This document shows, in pieces, positions 24,559-32,910 of a stretch of 51,241 nt of DNA; position 1 is the first letter of the stretch; every line of letters starts with the position of its first letter. A program made the translations under genes and the position numbers. The notes beneath the pieces were generated by a model. The model searched no databases, was not told the origin of the DNA, and was given only the letters and a program-made list of their open reading frames with translations. The DNA is from Clostridia bacterium (GTDB lineage: Bacteria > Bacillota > Clostridia > Oscillospirales > Acutalibacteraceae): NCBI GenBank assembly GCA_017454485.1, contig JAFTCX010000064.1, positions 1 to 51,241 on the forward strand, written 5' to 3'.

Positions 24559-25731
24559 TCAGATGCGTGCAACGCCGGAATCGATCGCAGCCTGGGCAAC
24601 CGCTTTGGCAACGGCGTCCTTCACGCGCTCGTCGAACGCCGCCGGAATGATGTATTCCGGATTCAGCTCTTCGTCGGAAACGAGGTTCGCCAGCGCATAG
24701 GAAGCGGCGACCTTCATTTCGTCGTTGATGTCGCTTGCGCGCACGTCAAGCGCACCGCGGAAGATGCCCGGGAACGCAAGGACGTTGTTGATCTGGTTCG
24801 GGAAATCGCTGCGGCCGGTGGAAACAACGGCTGCGCCGGCTTCCTTAGCTTCGTCCGGGAAAATTTCCGGAGTCGGGTTTGCGCAGGCAAAGATGATGGG
24901 ATCTTTCGCCATGGTGCGGACCATGTCCTTGGTCAGCGTGCCGGGGCCGGAAACGCCGATAAACACATCTGCGCCCTTGATCACATCGGCGAGCTTGCCC
25001 TTTTCCATCGCCTGGTTGGTGATCTCCGCCATCTCTTCCTTGATCGGGTTCAGACCCTCGCGGCCCTTATAGATCGCGCCGGTGCGGTCGGTCATGATGA
25101 CGTTCTTGAGACCCATGCTCATGAGCAGCTTGATGATCGCGATGCCCGCAGCGCCTGCGCCGGAGGTGACGATCTTCACGTCTTCAATCTTTTTGCCGAC
25201 GATCTTCAGCGCGTTGAGCAGACCGGCGAGGGTGATGATCGCGGTGCCGTGCTGGTCATCGTGGAAGATGGGGATGTCGCAGCGCTCTTTGAGCTTCTTC
25301 TCGATCTCGAAGCAGCGCGGAGCGCTGATGTCTTCAAGGTTCACGCCGCCGAAGGAACCGGCAAGCAGCTCAACGGTATGCACGATTTCGTCCACATCCT
25401 TGCTTCTCACGCACAGCGGGATGGCGTCAACGCCGCCGAACGCTTTGAACAGCACGCATTTGCCTTCCATGACCGGCATACCGGCTTCGGGGCCGATGTC
25501 GCCGAGACCGAGCACAGCTGTACCGTCAGTGACGACAGCAACGGTGTTCCAGCGGCGGGTCAGCTCATAGGACTTGTTGATGTCCTTCTGAATTTCCAGG
25601 CAGGGTTGTGCAACACCCGGCGTATAAGCCAGAGACAGCGCGTCCTTGCTGTCCACAGCGGCGCGGGGTGTGACTTCGAGTTTTCCTTTCCACTCATAGT
25701 GCAGTCTGAGGGATTCTTTTGCGTAATCCAT
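24559..25731 (-). CDS. NAD(P)-dependent malic enzyme
   Basis: A 390-residue short bacterial malic enzyme converting malate to pyruvate and CO2 with reduction of NAD(P). The N-terminal domain has LSLAYTPGVAQPC, WNTVAVVTDGTAVLGLGDIGP and PVMEGKCVLFK. The metal/substrate site is in LEDISAPRCFEIE and IPIFHDDQHGTAI. A Rossmann domain follows (VTSGAGAAGIAIIKLL), with CANPTPEIFPDEA and SDFPNQINNVLAFPG. There is no phosphotransacetylase extension. CGGAGG precedes the ATG. It lies 50 bp after a malate/lactate-type dehydrogenase gene and may share its transcript, giving a small malate-handling module. Confidence 0.95.
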   Translation of the reverse strand: MDYAKESLRLHYEWKGKLEVTPRAAVDSKDALSLAYTPGVAQPCLEIQKDINKSYELTRRWNTVAVVTDGTAVLGLGDIGPEAGMPVMEGKCVLFKAFGGVDAIPLCVRSKDVDEIVHTVELLAGSFGGVNLEDISAPRCFEIEKKLKERCDIPIFHDDQHGTAIITLAGLLNALKIVGKKIEDVKIVTSGAGAAGIAIIKLLMSMGLKNVIMTDRTGAIYKGREGLNPIKEEMAEITNQAMEKGKLADVIKGADVFIGVSGPGTLTKDMVRTMAKDPIIFACANPTPEIFPDEAKEAGAAVVSTGRSDFPNQINNVLAFPGIFRGALDVRASDINDEMKVAASYALANLVSDEELNPEYIIPAAFDERVKDAVAKAVAQAAIDSGVARI

Positions 25732-25781
25732 GGGTATTACCTCCGATGTAATAAATATACAGTTTTATATTGCCCGGAGAA

Positions 25782-26891
25782 TCAGTTTTCCCACGGGAAT
25801 TTGTAATCGAGCTTCAGATCGTCACGGACCTTGGACATTTCCGCCTGCACAGATTCGTTGATGGGCACGCCGCTGTCTTTTCTTTGCAGCCAGACGTTCC
25901 ATTCCTTTTCGTTCGCAGACCAAATGCGCTCAGCGCCCGGCTGCTTCTTGGAAGCACGGACAGAGCGGATGATCTCGCCGGCCTTTTTGCGGCAAAGCTC
26001 TTCGCCGAGGAAGTGGTCGGTGTCGATCGCGATGAAGAAGTGACCGAGGTGATACGGACGCTTGTTGCCGTTTTCGTCCTTGCCGTCCAGATCTTTGCCG
26101 TAAAGGCCGTCCTGCAGCACGGAGGAGAGCAGTTCCACAACCATTGCGTAGCCGTAACCCTTGTAGCCGCCGAGTGCTTCGCCGATGCCGCCGAGGGTGG
26201 CAAGGGCTGCTGTGCCGTTGCGGATCTTGGAAAGCGCCACGCCGGCGTCGCCTTCCACAGCGTTGCCGTCGATGTCGATGATGGTGCCCGGATGGACGTC
26301 TTCACCGATGCGGGCATAATACTCGATCTTGCCGTTCTGGGTGATGGAGGTCGCGCAGTCGATGATGAAATCGAAATCCTCGTCGGTCGGGATGCCGATG
26401 GTCAGCGGGTTCGTGCCGAACATGCCTTCCACACCGAAGGTCGGCGCGACGGACGGACGGGCGTTTGTGCCGGTGATGCCAATGCAGCCCTGTTTGCAGG
26501 CCATGGTCGGATAGTAGCCGGCGATGCCGTAATGGCAGGAGTTGCGGACAACGACCATGCCGAGACCGTACTGCTTCGCCTTGTCGATCGCCATCTGCAT
26601 GGACTTGTAGCCGATGACCTGACCCATACCGTCATGGCCGTCAACCACTGCGGTGCAGGGGGTCTCTTTGATGATTTCAAAATTGGTAACCGGGTTCTGG
26701 ATGCCGTCGTTGATGCGGTCGATGTAGATCGGCTTAAAGCGGTTGCAGCCGTGAGACTCGATGCCGCGCTTGTCGGATTCGAGCAGCACATCAACAACGA
26801 TCTTTGCGTCGTCAGCAGGAACGCCGACGCCTTTGAACGCATCTTCCATAAAGTTGCGTGCAGTGTCCCAGTCAAGAATTACTTTTCCCAT
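25782..26891 (-). CDS. malate/L-lactate/ureidoglycolate dehydrogenase family protein
   Basis: A 369-residue NAD(P)-dependent 2-hydroxyacid oxidoreductase of the Ldh_2 (LDH2/MDH2) family, which is unrelated to Rossmann malate dehydrogenases. Family motifs: ESDKRGIESHGCNRF near residue 45, VVRNSCHYGIAGYY (catalytic His), GITGTNARPSVAPTFG, FGTNPLTIGIPT and GGYKGYGYAMVVELLSSVLQDG. Substrate among malate, lactate, sulfolactate or ureidoglycolate is not settled by sequence; the malic enzyme downstream favours malate. The start at 26891 follows AGGAGTG. It lies 58 bp after glpK. Confidence 0.9.
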   Translation of the reverse strand: MGKVILDWDTARNFMEDAFKGVGVPADDAKIVVDVLLESDKRGIESHGCNRFKPIYIDRINDGIQNPVTNFEIIKETPCTAVVDGHDGMGQVIGYKSMQMAIDKAKQYGLGMVVVRNSCHYGIAGYYPTMACKQGCIGITGTNARPSVAPTFGVEGMFGTNPLTIGIPTDEDFDFIIDCATSITQNGKIEYYARIGEDVHPGTIIDIDGNAVEGDAGVALSKIRNGTAALATLGGIGEALGGYKGYGYAMVVELLSSVLQDGLYGKDLDGKDENGNKRPYHLGHFFIAIDTDHFLGEELCRKKAGEIIRSVRASKKQPGAERIWSANEKEWNVWLQRKDSGVPINESVQAEMSKVRDDLKLDYKFPWEN

Positions 26892-26949
26892 GTGAATCAC
26901 TCCTATAAATAATATACATTTTAATTATCCGTGAAAGTCACGGCGCTTT

Positions 26950-28467
26950 TTACTCTTTGTCTTCCCAATTCATTGCGCGGGTGACGGCCTTTTTCCAGCC
27001 GGCGTAGTACTTGTTGCGCACTTCCATCGACATCTCAGGCTCAAAGATGCGGTCGATCTCGCGGTTTTGCTCAATGTCCTCCAGGCTGTCCCAAACACCG
27101 ACGGCAAGACCGGCAAGATATGCCGCGCCGAGCGCTGTGGTCTCCACACACTTCGGGCGGTCGACCTTCGTCTGCGCCATGTTCGCCTGAATGCGCATCA
27201 TGATATTGGACACGCTTGCACCGCCGTCCACGCGCAGGTCAGTGATGTCGATGCCGGAATCCGCCTTCATCGCTTCGAGCAGATCGGTCATCTGATAGGT
27301 GATGCTTTCCAAAACGGCGCGCGCAATGTGGGCGCGGTTGACGCCGCGGGTCAAACCGACGATGCAGCCGCGGGCATACATATCCCAATACGGTGCGCCG
27401 AGACCGGTGAACGCGGGCACAAGGTAGCAGCCGTTTGCGTCGGGCACTTTTTCAGCCAGCTCATCGCAGCGCTTCGGGCTGTCGATCATCAGCAGCTCGT
27501 CGCGCAGCCATTTGATGACGGAGCCCGCGTTGAACGCCGAGCCTTCGATGGAATAGGTGGTTTTGCCGTTCAGGCTCCATGCCACGCCGGTGAGCAGCTT
27601 GTTTTTGGATTCCACACGCTTTTCGCCGGTGTTCATCAGCAGGAAGCAGCCGGTGCCGTAGGTGTTCTTTGCCATGCCGGGCTTGAAGCACGCCTGACCG
27701 AACAGTGCGGAGGGCTGGTCGCCGATGGCGCCGCAGATGGGCACGCCTTCGAGCTCTTCCATGCCGACAAAGACGTTGTTGCTCACCCAGCCGTACACCT
27801 GGCTGGAGGGCACGGGTGTGGGCAGAATGTTCATCGGGATGCCGAGCTTTTTGCAAAGATATTCGTCCCATTCCAGCTTGTCCACGTCGAACAGCATGGT
27901 GCGGGAGGCGTTGGAATAATCCGTCACATGGGTGCGGCCGCCGGTGAGGTTCCAGATCAGCCAGGTTTCAACGGTGCCGAACAGAAGCTGACCGGCTTCT
28001 GCAAGCGCCTTTGCACCCGGGACGTTGTCAAGGATCCATTTGATTTTTGTTGCGGAGAAATAAGCGTCCACAAGCAGACCGGTGTGCGCCGTGATATAAT
28101 CGCAAAGCTCCTGATCCTTCTTGATCTCCTCACAGAATTCCGCCGTGCGGCGGCACTGCCAGACGATGGCGTTATAAACGGGCTTGCCGGTCGCGCGGTC
28201 CCAAAGGATCGTTGTTTCGCGCTGGTTGGTGATGCCGATGCCGGCGATCTCTTTGGGATCGAATTTGCCGCTGGCCAGCACCGAGGTGATCGACGTGATC
28301 TGGCTGTAAAGAATCTTCAGCGGATCGTGCTCCACCCAGCCGGCCTTCGGATAGATCTGGTCAAATTCGTTTTGCGCTTTTGCAATGATGTTGCCGTGCT
28401 TGTCAAAGACGATGGCGCGCGAGCTGGTTGTGCCCTGATCCAGCGCCATTACGTATTTTCCTGCCAT
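26950..28467 (-). CDS. glpK: glycerol kinase
   Basis: A 505-residue FGGY-family kinase making glycerol 3-phosphate. The N-terminus MALDQGTTSSRAIVFD forms the ATP phosphate loop, GWVEHDP and TNQRETT(I)LWDRATG are classical GlpK motifs, and the second lobe has GTGCFLLMNTG and the signature DGGASVSNIMMRIQAN. The length is standard. It is preceded by a consensus promoter and AGGAGG. No glycerol facilitator or GlpD gene is next to it; instead the malate-type dehydrogenase and malic enzyme follow on the same strand. Confidence 0.97.
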   Translation of the reverse strand: MAGKYVMALDQGTTSSRAIVFDKHGNIIAKAQNEFDQIYPKAGWVEHDPLKILYSQITSITSVLASGKFDPKEIAGIGITNQRETTILWDRATGKPVYNAIVWQCRRTAEFCEEIKKDQELCDYITAHTGLLVDAYFSATKIKWILDNVPGAKALAEAGQLLFGTVETWLIWNLTGGRTHVTDYSNASRTMLFDVDKLEWDEYLCKKLGIPMNILPTPVPSSQVYGWVSNNVFVGMEELEGVPICGAIGDQPSALFGQACFKPGMAKNTYGTGCFLLMNTGEKRVESKNKLLTGVAWSLNGKTTYSIEGSAFNAGSVIKWLRDELLMIDSPKRCDELAEKVPDANGCYLVPAFTGLGAPYWDMYARGCIVGLTRGVNRAHIARAVLESITYQMTDLLEAMKADSGIDITDLRVDGGASVSNIMMRIQANMAQTKVDRPKCVETTALGAAYLAGLAVGVWDSLEDIEQNREIDRIFEPEMSMEVRNKYYAGWKKAVTRAMNWEDKE

Positions 28468-28498
28468 AGTATTTTCCTCCTAAAACAGCATTCAAATA

Positions 28499-28527
28499 AT
28501 TTTACCTAAAAAAAGCATTTTTGTCAA
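28499..28527 (-). promoter_or_regulatory. promoter of glpK
   Basis: Minus strand TTGACA (28522-28527), 17-base spacer, TAAAAT (28499-28504). Confidence 0.75.
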
Positions 28528-28576
28528 TATCTATTCCGAAAACAGTCAAAAAGGGAGTGTTTTATTTGAACAGTAC

Positions 28577-28607
28577 CCGCTGATTCCGTCGGAATGTGAA
28601 TCAGCGG
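28577..28607. repeat. inverted repeat between divergent promoters
   Basis: Perfect 10-bp arms CCGCTGATTC/GAATCAGCGG with an 11-base loop, between the glpK promoter and the glycine-riboswitch promoter. There is no U-run, so an operator or a terminator remnant are both possible. Confidence 0.5.
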
Positions 28608-28643
28608 ATACAAAAAGAATCTTGTCTTTTTTGCGTTTTCCCC

Positions 28644-28672
28644 TTGATTTTCCAATGCATCTTTGCTATAAT
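28644..28672 (+). promoter_or_regulatory. promoter of the glycine-riboswitch transcript
   Basis: TTGATT (28644-28649), 17-base spacer, TATAAT (28667-28672). Confidence 0.75.
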
Positions 28673-28699
28673 GCATTCAAACTGAAAAGGAACCCCGTA

Positions 28700-28876
28700 T
28701 GATGCTTGCAGGAGATGCGCATTTGCGCGACCGAAGGAGTCAAACTCTCAGGTGTCGGCAGCCAAGCAGCCGACCGGACTGTAAGCGGACGGAACTTTGG
28801 AGAAGCTGCGTTTTTTGCAGTGCCGAAGGTGAAAGCGCCTCGCGTGAATCTCTCAGGCAAAAGGACAAAGTTGGTT
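28700..28876 (+). promoter_or_regulatory. tandem glycine riboswitch
   Basis: Two successive glycine aptamers. The first shows ACCGAAGGAGTC and AACTCTCAGG (to about 28752) and is joined to the second at CGGACTGT. The second shows TGCCGAAGGTG, AATCTCTCAGGC and the hallmark AAAAGGACAAAG ending near 28871. They sit in the 5' leader of a sodium/alanine-glycine symporter gene. A downstream terminator hairpin (28938-28965) supplies an expression platform. For a transporter leader, high glycine more likely switches importer synthesis off, though the direction cannot be read here with certainty. Confidence 0.92.
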
Positions 28877-28937
28877 TTTCTTGCGCCGCTGCCCGTTTCG
28901 GGCGGTTTTCGGCGTGATGAAATCGCTTTTGTTTGAG

Positions 28938-28965
28938 CGGACCGCGTTGACACGGTTCGTTTTTT
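28938..28965 (+). terminator. terminator hairpin downstream of the glycine aptamers
   Basis: Stem CGGACCG/CGGTTCG with an 8-base loop, followed by TTTTTT, 47 bp before the symporter start codon. It is probably the regulated terminator of the riboswitch. Confidence 0.7.
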
Positions 28966-29011
28966 GTTTGATCAAAAAATGTGCACACGCACAGTGAAAG
29001 GAAAGAACCCC

Positions 29012-30565
29012 ATGGAAAACTTTTTTGACAAACTCGCTGCCGTCAACGACGCCATCAACGGCTTCGTCTGGGTCAGAATCGGCCTTGTGCTGCTGATCGG
29101 CACCGGCGTCATCATGACCGTTGTCACCCGCTTTTTCCAGGTGTCCCACATCGGTCACTGGTGGAAAGAGACCATCGGCAGCATCTTCGGCAAAGGCAGC
29201 GCTTCGCGCGCAAAAACCGACAAAAAGAGCATCTCGCAGTTTCAGGCGCTTTGCACCGCGCTTGCCGCAACGATCGGCACCGGCAACATCGCCGGCGTTT
29301 CCGCCGCCATTGTGATCGGCGGCCCGGGCGCCGTGTTCTGGATGTGGGTCGCTGCCTTCCTCGGCATGATGACGAACTATTCCGAAAACGTGCTCGGCAT
29401 TTACTACCGCCGCCGCAACCGTGACGGCGAATGGTCGGGCGGCGCCATGTATTACCTTGCGGACGGTCTCGGCAGCAAAAAAGGCATGAAGGGCATCAGC
29501 AAGGTGCTCGCCGTGCTGTTTGCGATTTTCGCCATCCTCGCCTCCTTCGGCATCGGCAACATGGGACAGGTCAACAAGATCACGCTGAACCTGCAGTCCG
29601 CGTTCTTTAAAAACCCCGAAGCGCTGGGCACTGTCGGCGGCATTCCCGTCATCAGCATCCTCATCGGCGTGGCGCTCATGATCCTTGCCGCCCTCATCAT
29701 CCTCGGCGGTCTGCAGCGCATCGCCTCCTTTGCGGAGCGCGTGGTGCCGTTTATGTCCATCATCTATGTCATCGGCGCACTGATTATCTGCATCATGAAC
29801 TACCGCAACATCGGCGCCATGTTCGCCGCGATCTTCAAATTCGCCTTCGGTGTGAAAGCGGCGGTCGGCGGCGCGGCAGGCATCGCGATCAGCCAGGTCA
29901 TCACCCAGGGCTGCAAGCGCGGCGTGTTTTCCAACGAGGCCGGTCTCGGCTCCTCCGTGATGGTCCATTCCTCCTCCAACGTCAAAGAGCCTGTCCGTCA
30001 GGGCATGTGGGGCATCTTTGAGGTGTTCTTTGACACCTTCGTTGTCTGCACCATGACCGCCATTGTTGTGCTCTCCTCCGGCCATATCGACCTTGCGACC
30101 GGCTTTGTCAAGCAGGGCGTCAGCGACGCGACCCTGGTTGCGCAGGTCTTCGGCGAATCGTTCGGTTATCTCGGCGAAATATTCATCGCCATCGCCATGC
30201 TGCTGTTCGCGTTCACAACCGTGCTCGGCTGGTCGCAGTACGGCACCAAGGCTGTGGAATATCTCTTCGGCACAAAATCCACCGTGGTTTATAAGATCAT
30301 CTTCGTGCTGATGATCATCTCCGGCGCTGTCATGACGTCCTCGCTTGCGTGGGATATTTCCGACACCTTCAACGGCCTGATGATGATCCCGAACCTGATC
30401 GGCGTTGTGGCGCTCTTCCCCGTGGTTTCGCGCATCACAAAAAACTATGTGAACCGCGTGATCAAAAACAAAGACGAAGCGCCCATGCTCTCCTATGACC
30501 CGCAGATCGAACGCGAGATGGCGGCCGCAATGGCGCAGGACGCAGCGGCACAGAGCGAGGACTGA
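29012..30565 (+). CDS. sodium/alanine-glycine symporter (AGCS family)
   Basis: A 517-residue polytopic membrane protein of the AGCS family (AlsT/YaaJ-like), which imports alanine or glycine with Na+. Signatures: FQALCTALAATIGTGNIAGVSAA (about 74-96; the substrate-binding helix), GPGAVFWMWVAAFLGM, the long motif SNEAGLGSSVMVHSSSN (about 310-326) and the late TTVLGWSQYGTKA. About eleven helices. ATG 29012 is preferred over in-frame upstream starts because AAAGGAAAG precedes it and the upstream starts fall in the riboswitch platform. The riboswitch argues that glycine is a physiological substrate. The acetyltransferase gene follows after 3 bp. Confidence 0.94.
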   Translation: MENFFDKLAAVNDAINGFVWVRIGLVLLIGTGVIMTVVTRFFQVSHIGHWWKETIGSIFGKGSASRAKTDKKSISQFQALCTALAATIGTGNIAGVSAAIVIGGPGAVFWMWVAAFLGMMTNYSENVLGIYYRRRNRDGEWSGGAMYYLADGLGSKKGMKGISKVLAVLFAIFAILASFGIGNMGQVNKITLNLQSAFFKNPEALGTVGGIPVISILIGVALMILAALIILGGLQRIASFAERVVPFMSIIYVIGALIICIMNYRNIGAMFAAIFKFAFGVKAAVGGAAGIAISQVITQGCKRGVFSNEAGLGSSVMVHSSSNVKEPVRQGMWGIFEVFFDTFVVCTMTAIVVLSSGHIDLATGFVKQGVSDATLVAQVFGESFGYLGEIFIAIAMLLFAFTTVLGWSQYGTKAVEYLFGTKSTVVYKIIFVLMIISGAVMTSSLAWDISDTFNGLMMIPNLIGVVALFPVVSRITKNYVNRVIKNKDEAPMLSYDPQIEREMAAAMAQDAAAQSED

Positions 30566-30568
30566 ATC

Positions 30569-31216
30569 ATGCTTGACAACCGCAACGGCACGCTCTATAA
30601 TCCCGTGGAGCCATGGCGCAAGCAGCGCAAGAAAACCGCGCATGATTTGAACCGCAGATTCAATTCTCTTGACGAAGAACAGACCGAACAACGGCAGCAA
30701 GTGCTGCAGGCGCTGCTCGGCGAAGTGAACGAAGGGGTGTTTTTCAACGGCCCGATCACCTTCCATTACGGCGTCCACACGCACATCGGTGCGCACACCT
30801 TCATCAATTTCAACTTCACCTGTCAGGATGACACCGACGTTTTCATCGGCGAACACTGCGATTTCGGTCCGAACGTCACCATCGTCACGCCCTGCCACCC
30901 GATGCTGCGTTCTGAGCGCGAGGCGCTGCTTTGTCCCGACGGAACCGCGCGGCGGCTCTGCTACGCCAAACCCGTGCACATCGGCAACGGCTGCTGGCTG
31001 TGCGCAAACGTGGTCGTCTGCCCCGGCGTTACGATCGGCGAGGGCTGTGTGATCGGCGCGGGCAGCGTTGTCACACGCGACATTCCGCCGCATTCCTTTG
31101 CCGCAGGCAACCCCTGCCGCGTGATCCGCACACTGACCGAAGCGGACTCTCTGCGCTGCCATCCGGAAATCCTCGGCGACTGCGCGGTGATTGACGGAAA
31201 TAATAAAAAGAATTAA
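30569..31216 (+). CDS. sugar O-acetyltransferase (maltose/galactoside acetyltransferase-like)
   Basis: A 215-residue left-handed beta-helix acetyltransferase. The N-terminal MAC-type helical domain (about 1-60) is followed by hexapeptide repeats (THIGAHTFINFNFTCQDD, IGEHCDFGPNVTIVTPCHP with the catalytic His, IGNGCWLCANVVVCPGVTIGEGCVIGAGSVVTRD) and the closing AAGNPCRVIR. Such enzymes acetylate maltose, galactosides or other sugars to detoxify excess. It is in an operon with the symporter and so falls under the glycine riboswitch, an unusual association for a sugar acetyltransferase. Confidence 0.9.
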   Translation: MLDNRNGTLYNPVEPWRKQRKKTAHDLNRRFNSLDEEQTEQRQQVLQALLGEVNEGVFFNGPITFHYGVHTHIGAHTFINFNFTCQDDTDVFIGEHCDFGPNVTIVTPCHPMLRSEREALLCPDGTARRLCYAKPVHIGNGCWLCANVVVCPGVTIGEGCVIGAGSVVTRDIPPHSFAAGNPCRVIRTLTEADSLRCHPEILGDCAVIDGNNKKN

Positions 31217-31232
31217 ACTGACGCAAAACCGC

Positions 31233-31262
31233 TTGACAAGCGCGAATAATTTTTCGTAAAAT
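31233..31262 (+). promoter_or_regulatory. promoter of the glutathione peroxidase gene
   Basis: TTGACA (31233-31238), 18-base spacer, TAAAAT (31257-31262), 30 bp before the ATG with AGGAGG between. Confidence 0.7.
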
Positions 31263-31291
31263 GAAACAGAATTTAATAGGAGGTCATACTC

Positions 31292-31834
31292 ATGAGCATT
31301 TATGATTTTATTCTGGAAGCGCCGAAGGGCGTTCAGGTTCCGCTCAAGGACTTTGAAGGCAAGGTGATGCTGATTGTCAACACCGCCACCGGCTGCGGCT
31401 TCACCCCGCAATATGAGGATCTGGAAGCGCTGTATGAACAGTTCCACGACAAGGGTCTGGAGATCATCGACGTGCCGTGCAACCAGTTTGCAGGTCAGAC
31501 GCCGGGCACCGACGACGAAATTCACGAGTTCTGCACGCTGAAATATAAGACGCAGTTCCCGCAGATGAAAAAGAGCGACGTCAACGGCGAAAACGAGCTG
31601 CCGCTGTATACCTTCCTCAAGGAGCAGCAGGGCTTCAAGGGCTTCGGCAGCGGGCCGAAAGCGCTTGCCATGAGCGTCATGCTCAAGGGCATCGACAAGG
31701 ATTACAAAAAGAACCCGAACATCAAATGGAACTTCACCAAATTCCTTGTGGACCGTCAGGGCAACGTGGTTGCGCGTTTTGAGCCGACCGAAAGCATGAA
31801 GAACGTTGCCGCGGCTGTGGAAAAGCTGATTTGA
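31292..31834 (+). CDS. glutathione peroxidase family thiol peroxidase
   Basis: A 180-residue cysteine-type GPx that reduces peroxides, in bacteria usually with thioredoxin. The peroxidatic Cys is in NTATGCGFTPQYEDLE (about residue 36). The glutamine motif is in DVPCNQFAGQTPGT, and the tryptophan of the catalytic tetrad is in IKWNFTKFLVD. The resolving cysteine is probably the one in HEFCTLKYKT. The length is standard. It is monocistronic, ended by a bidirectional terminator at 31888-31921. A G-rich heptad array starts immediately after its TGA. Confidence 0.95.
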   Translation: MSIYDFILEAPKGVQVPLKDFEGKVMLIVNTATGCGFTPQYEDLEALYEQFHDKGLEIIDVPCNQFAGQTPGTDDEIHEFCTLKYKTQFPQMKKSDVNGENELPLYTFLKEQQGFKGFGSGPKALAMSVMLKGIDKDYKKNPNIKWNFTKFLVDRQGNVVARFEPTESMKNVAAAVEKLI

Positions 31835-31870
31835 GAAGGGATAAAGGGAATGAGGGATTAAGGGATTGAG
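31835..31870 (+). repeat. GGGATTA-type heptad/octad array after the GPx stop
   Basis: Four GGG runs spaced by five bases (GGGATAAA, GGGAATGA, GGGATTAA, GGGATTGA), beginning right after the stop codon. This is a G-quadruplex-capable pattern. The inverted partner lies at 31974-32055, and the pair bounds a ~100-bp piece holding the terminator. Confidence 0.85.
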
Positions 31871-31887
31871 TTTCTCTTCCGAACGTA

Positions 31888-31921
31888 AAAAAGAACTGTG
31901 AAGTGATCGCAGTTCTTTTTT
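31888..31921. terminator. bidirectional terminator between GPx and queH
   Basis: AGAACTG/CAGTTCT stem flanked by an A-run on the left and a T-run on the right, so it can terminate both convergent genes. Confidence 0.75.
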
Positions 31922-31973
31922 GTTATATGTGATGCATTTGACCGATCCCGGCGCACGCAAACTCAATTGATTT

Positions 31974-32055
31974 CCTTAATCACTTATTCTCTTAATCACT
32001 TAATCACTTAATCCCTTAATCCCTCAATCCCTCAATCCCTTAATCCCTCATCCCC
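31974..32055 (-). repeat. GGGATTA/GTGATTA heptad/octad array overlapping the end of queH
   Basis: On the minus strand seven GGG runs with ~5-base gaps (GGGATTAA, GGGATTGA) degrade into GTGATTAA and GAGAATAA units. The array starts within queH and supplies its last codons and stop. Confidence 0.88.
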
Positions 32056-32670
32056 TTCGCTCCTCGATTGCGCATTGGAAAACACGCAGCCGCAGTAGTT
32101 CTGCCGATATAAATGATATTCCCGCGACAGAACAATGGAGCGCTGGTAGCCGCCCTTTTTCTTGAAGTTGGACGGCAGATGGCGCACACCGAATTTTTCC
32201 GCCGCACGCTCCCCTTCTTCGTTGAGCACATCAGCGTCTTTCAACGGGCTGATCGACAGTGTGGTCGTAAAATAATCGAAGCCGCCCGCCTGCGCCTGCT
32301 TTGCCGCTTCCTCCAGCCGCAGCCGAAAGCAGACCCGGCATCGCGCGCCGCCTTCGGGTTCGTTTTCCAGTCCGCGCACTGCGTCATAATACCGCTGCGG
32401 TTCAAACGTGCCCTCCAAAAAGGTGATCGGGTGCTTCGCCGGCAGCGTCGCACACAGCCGCCGCGCCTCCTCCACACGATGGGTGTACTCCTGCGCAGGG
32501 TAGATGTTCGGATTGTAATAAAACAGCGTGATCGAAAAGAATTGCGAAAGATATTCCAGACAGTAGCTGCTGCACGGGGCGCAGCAGGCGTGCAACAGCA
32601 GCGTCGGCACCTCGCCCGCCGCCGCGTGGCGCTCAATCAGCGCATCCAGCTCTTTTTGATAATTACGCAT
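32032..32670 (-). CDS. queH: epoxyqueuosine reductase QueH
   Basis: A 212-residue iron-sulfur enzyme that reduces epoxyqueuosine to queuosine in tRNA, the non-orthologous replacement of QueG (formerly DUF208). Cys motifs: LLLHACCAPCSSYCLEYL (about 25-42), GARCRVCFRLRLEEAA (about 116-131) and QNYCGCVF near residue 195. The family YNPNIYPAQEY and the TTTLSISPLKD segments are also present. ATG 32670 is chosen from the family N-terminus; longer in-frame starts run into the TPP riboswitch region on the other strand. The last residues (DEGLRD) and the stop are encoded by the GGGATTA repeat array, so the natural C-terminus has been altered. Confidence 0.93.
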   Translation of the reverse strand: MRNYQKELDALIERHAAAGEVPTLLLHACCAPCSSYCLEYLSQFFSITLFYYNPNIYPAQEYTHRVEEARRLCATLPAKHPITFLEGTFEPQRYYDAVRGLENEPEGGARCRVCFRLRLEEAAKQAQAGGFDYFTTTLSISPLKDADVLNEEGERAAEKFGVRHLPSNFKKKGGYQRSIVLSREYHLYRQNYCGCVFSNAQSRSEGDEGLRD

Positions 32671-32722
32671 AAAATCACCGCAGGCATTGTAGCATATTCC
32701 GCAAAAAAATGCAACCGCGCCC

Positions 32723-32751
32723 TTGACAACATTTGCGCGCGGTGCTATAAT
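32723..32751 (+). promoter_or_regulatory. promoter of the TPP-riboswitch/thiT transcript
   Basis: TTGACA (32723-32728), 17-base spacer, TATAAT (32746-32751). Confidence 0.85.
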
Positions 32752-32763
32752 GCATTCAATAAA

Positions 32764-32850
32764 TGTTACAGGGGTGCTACGGCTGAGATCACTGCTAAGT
32801 GAAACCCAACCTGATCCGGATAATGCCGGCGTAGGGACGTAATGAAACGC
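32764..32850 (+). promoter_or_regulatory. TPP riboswitch (THI element)
   Basis: The canonical thi-box is visible: ACAGGGGTGCT, GGCTGAGATCAC, ACCCAACCTGATCCGG, ATAATGCCGGCGTAGGGA. It lies 60 bp ahead of thiT; TPP binding should repress expression of the thiamine transporter. Confidence 0.97.
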
Positions 32851-32910
32851 CTTGTGATGTTTAGAATTCACGGGCGTGTTTTTTTCGCCCAAAAAGAAAG
32901 GAAGATTCTC

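Noticed and set aside
28853-31966. 1037-codon minus-strand open frame opposite the symporter, acetyltransferase and GPx genes
   Set aside because: It runs through the glycine riboswitch terminator and three real genes in antisense; it is a GC-rich shadow frame.
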